Source: Mugil cephalus
Taxonomy: Eukaryota; Chordata; Actinopteri; Mugiliformes; Mugilidae
Direction: 5' to 3'
Assembly (NCBI RefSeq): GCF_022458985.1
Contig: NC_061776.1
Coordinates: 8,062,379 to 8,126,378, forward strand
DNA: 64,000 nt
Shown: one piece after another, positions 63,663 through 64,000 of the stretch
Layout: every line of letters starts with the position of its first letter
Position numbering within the stretch: the stretch's first letter is position 1
The notes under the pieces: generated by a model
The model's database searches: none
What the model saw: the letters and a program-made list of their open reading frames with translations, nothing else
Told to the model about the DNA's origin: nothing
Program-made: the position numbers and the translations under genes

Positions 63663-64000
63663 CTACAAAGAAGAAGAAGACGAAGAAGATTTATAAAAGT
63701 CTTTTTTTATCTGAGTCTCTTTTTAGCTGCGCCTCCCCCAGTTTCTCTTCCGAATCTCATTCTGAATTGCTGTTTTAAGTTCTCAGCACCTGCTACTTGG
63801 AAATCCCTGCAGGAAACTTTGAAGTTAAAGGAACCTTTTTTACATCTACATTTCGTTCCTGTTGTTTTTATCTTCCATGTATTTTATTTTCGTGTTGTTT
63901 GAGTTTCTGTTTGCTCTTGATTGTCCCGACTTTCCTAGGCTGCTGCCTTGACCAGGCCTCCCTCAGAAAAGAGGTCTTTATGTCTCAACGGGTTCGACCT
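63663..64000. other. nectin4 intron 5' of the Ig 2 exon
   Basis: No exon or repeat recognised up to the window edge apart from a short GAA run near 63668-63690; the first Ig domain exon is not reached. Confidence 0.5.

Overview
The window is vertebrate nuclear DNA, and everything recognisable points to a teleost fish. The genes are spread over many short exons with GT-AG introns. The introns carry Tc1/mariner-like, piggyBac-like (TTAA-flanked) and hAT-like short elements that are typical of fish, together with many microsatellites. There is no bacterial, phage or CRISPR content. All exons below were delimited by hand from reading frame, splice signals and the splice phase shared by neighbouring exons. 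Ends of untranslated exons are uncertain.

Layout from left to right: (1) arhgap30-like Rho GTPase-activating protein gene, minus strand, from its start codon at 4842 running off the left edge; (2) a C2H2 zinc-finger gene (here ZNF-A), plus strand, four coding exons, 8033-12300; (3) tesk2, a dual-specificity testis-type kinase, minus strand, twelve coding exons, 39566 down to 15768, with a probable non-coding first exon ending at 44357; (4) a second C2H2 zinc-finger gene (ZNF-B), plus strand, two coding exons, 47491-50085; (5) nectin4-like immunoglobulin-superfamily adhesion receptor, minus strand, stop at 52735, with the exons for Ig domain 2 onward in the window and the signal peptide and first Ig domain beyond the right edge.

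The genes do not form an operon. The order is still informative: ARHGAP30 and NECTIN4 are adjacent on the same strand in human 1q23. Here they keep the same strand but are separated by a ZNF-tesk2-ZNF block. The two zinc-finger genes lie on either side of tesk2, point the same way and share an N-terminal module, so they look like paralogues.

Between the genes the sequence is mainly decayed mobile elements: about ten internally deleted Tc1-like copies, four copies of a TTAA-flanked family, hAT-like elements (one with a BED zinc-finger remnant), a pair of an A/T-rich family in opposite orientation, LINE 3' fragments, and a minisatellite in an arhgap30 intron. I found no clearly new molecular system. 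The most interesting items are the gene arrangement, the paired zinc-finger genes, the repeat families, promoter motifs (an RFX-type X-box and duplicated NRF1-like sites), and a near-perfect palindrome in a nectin4 intron.
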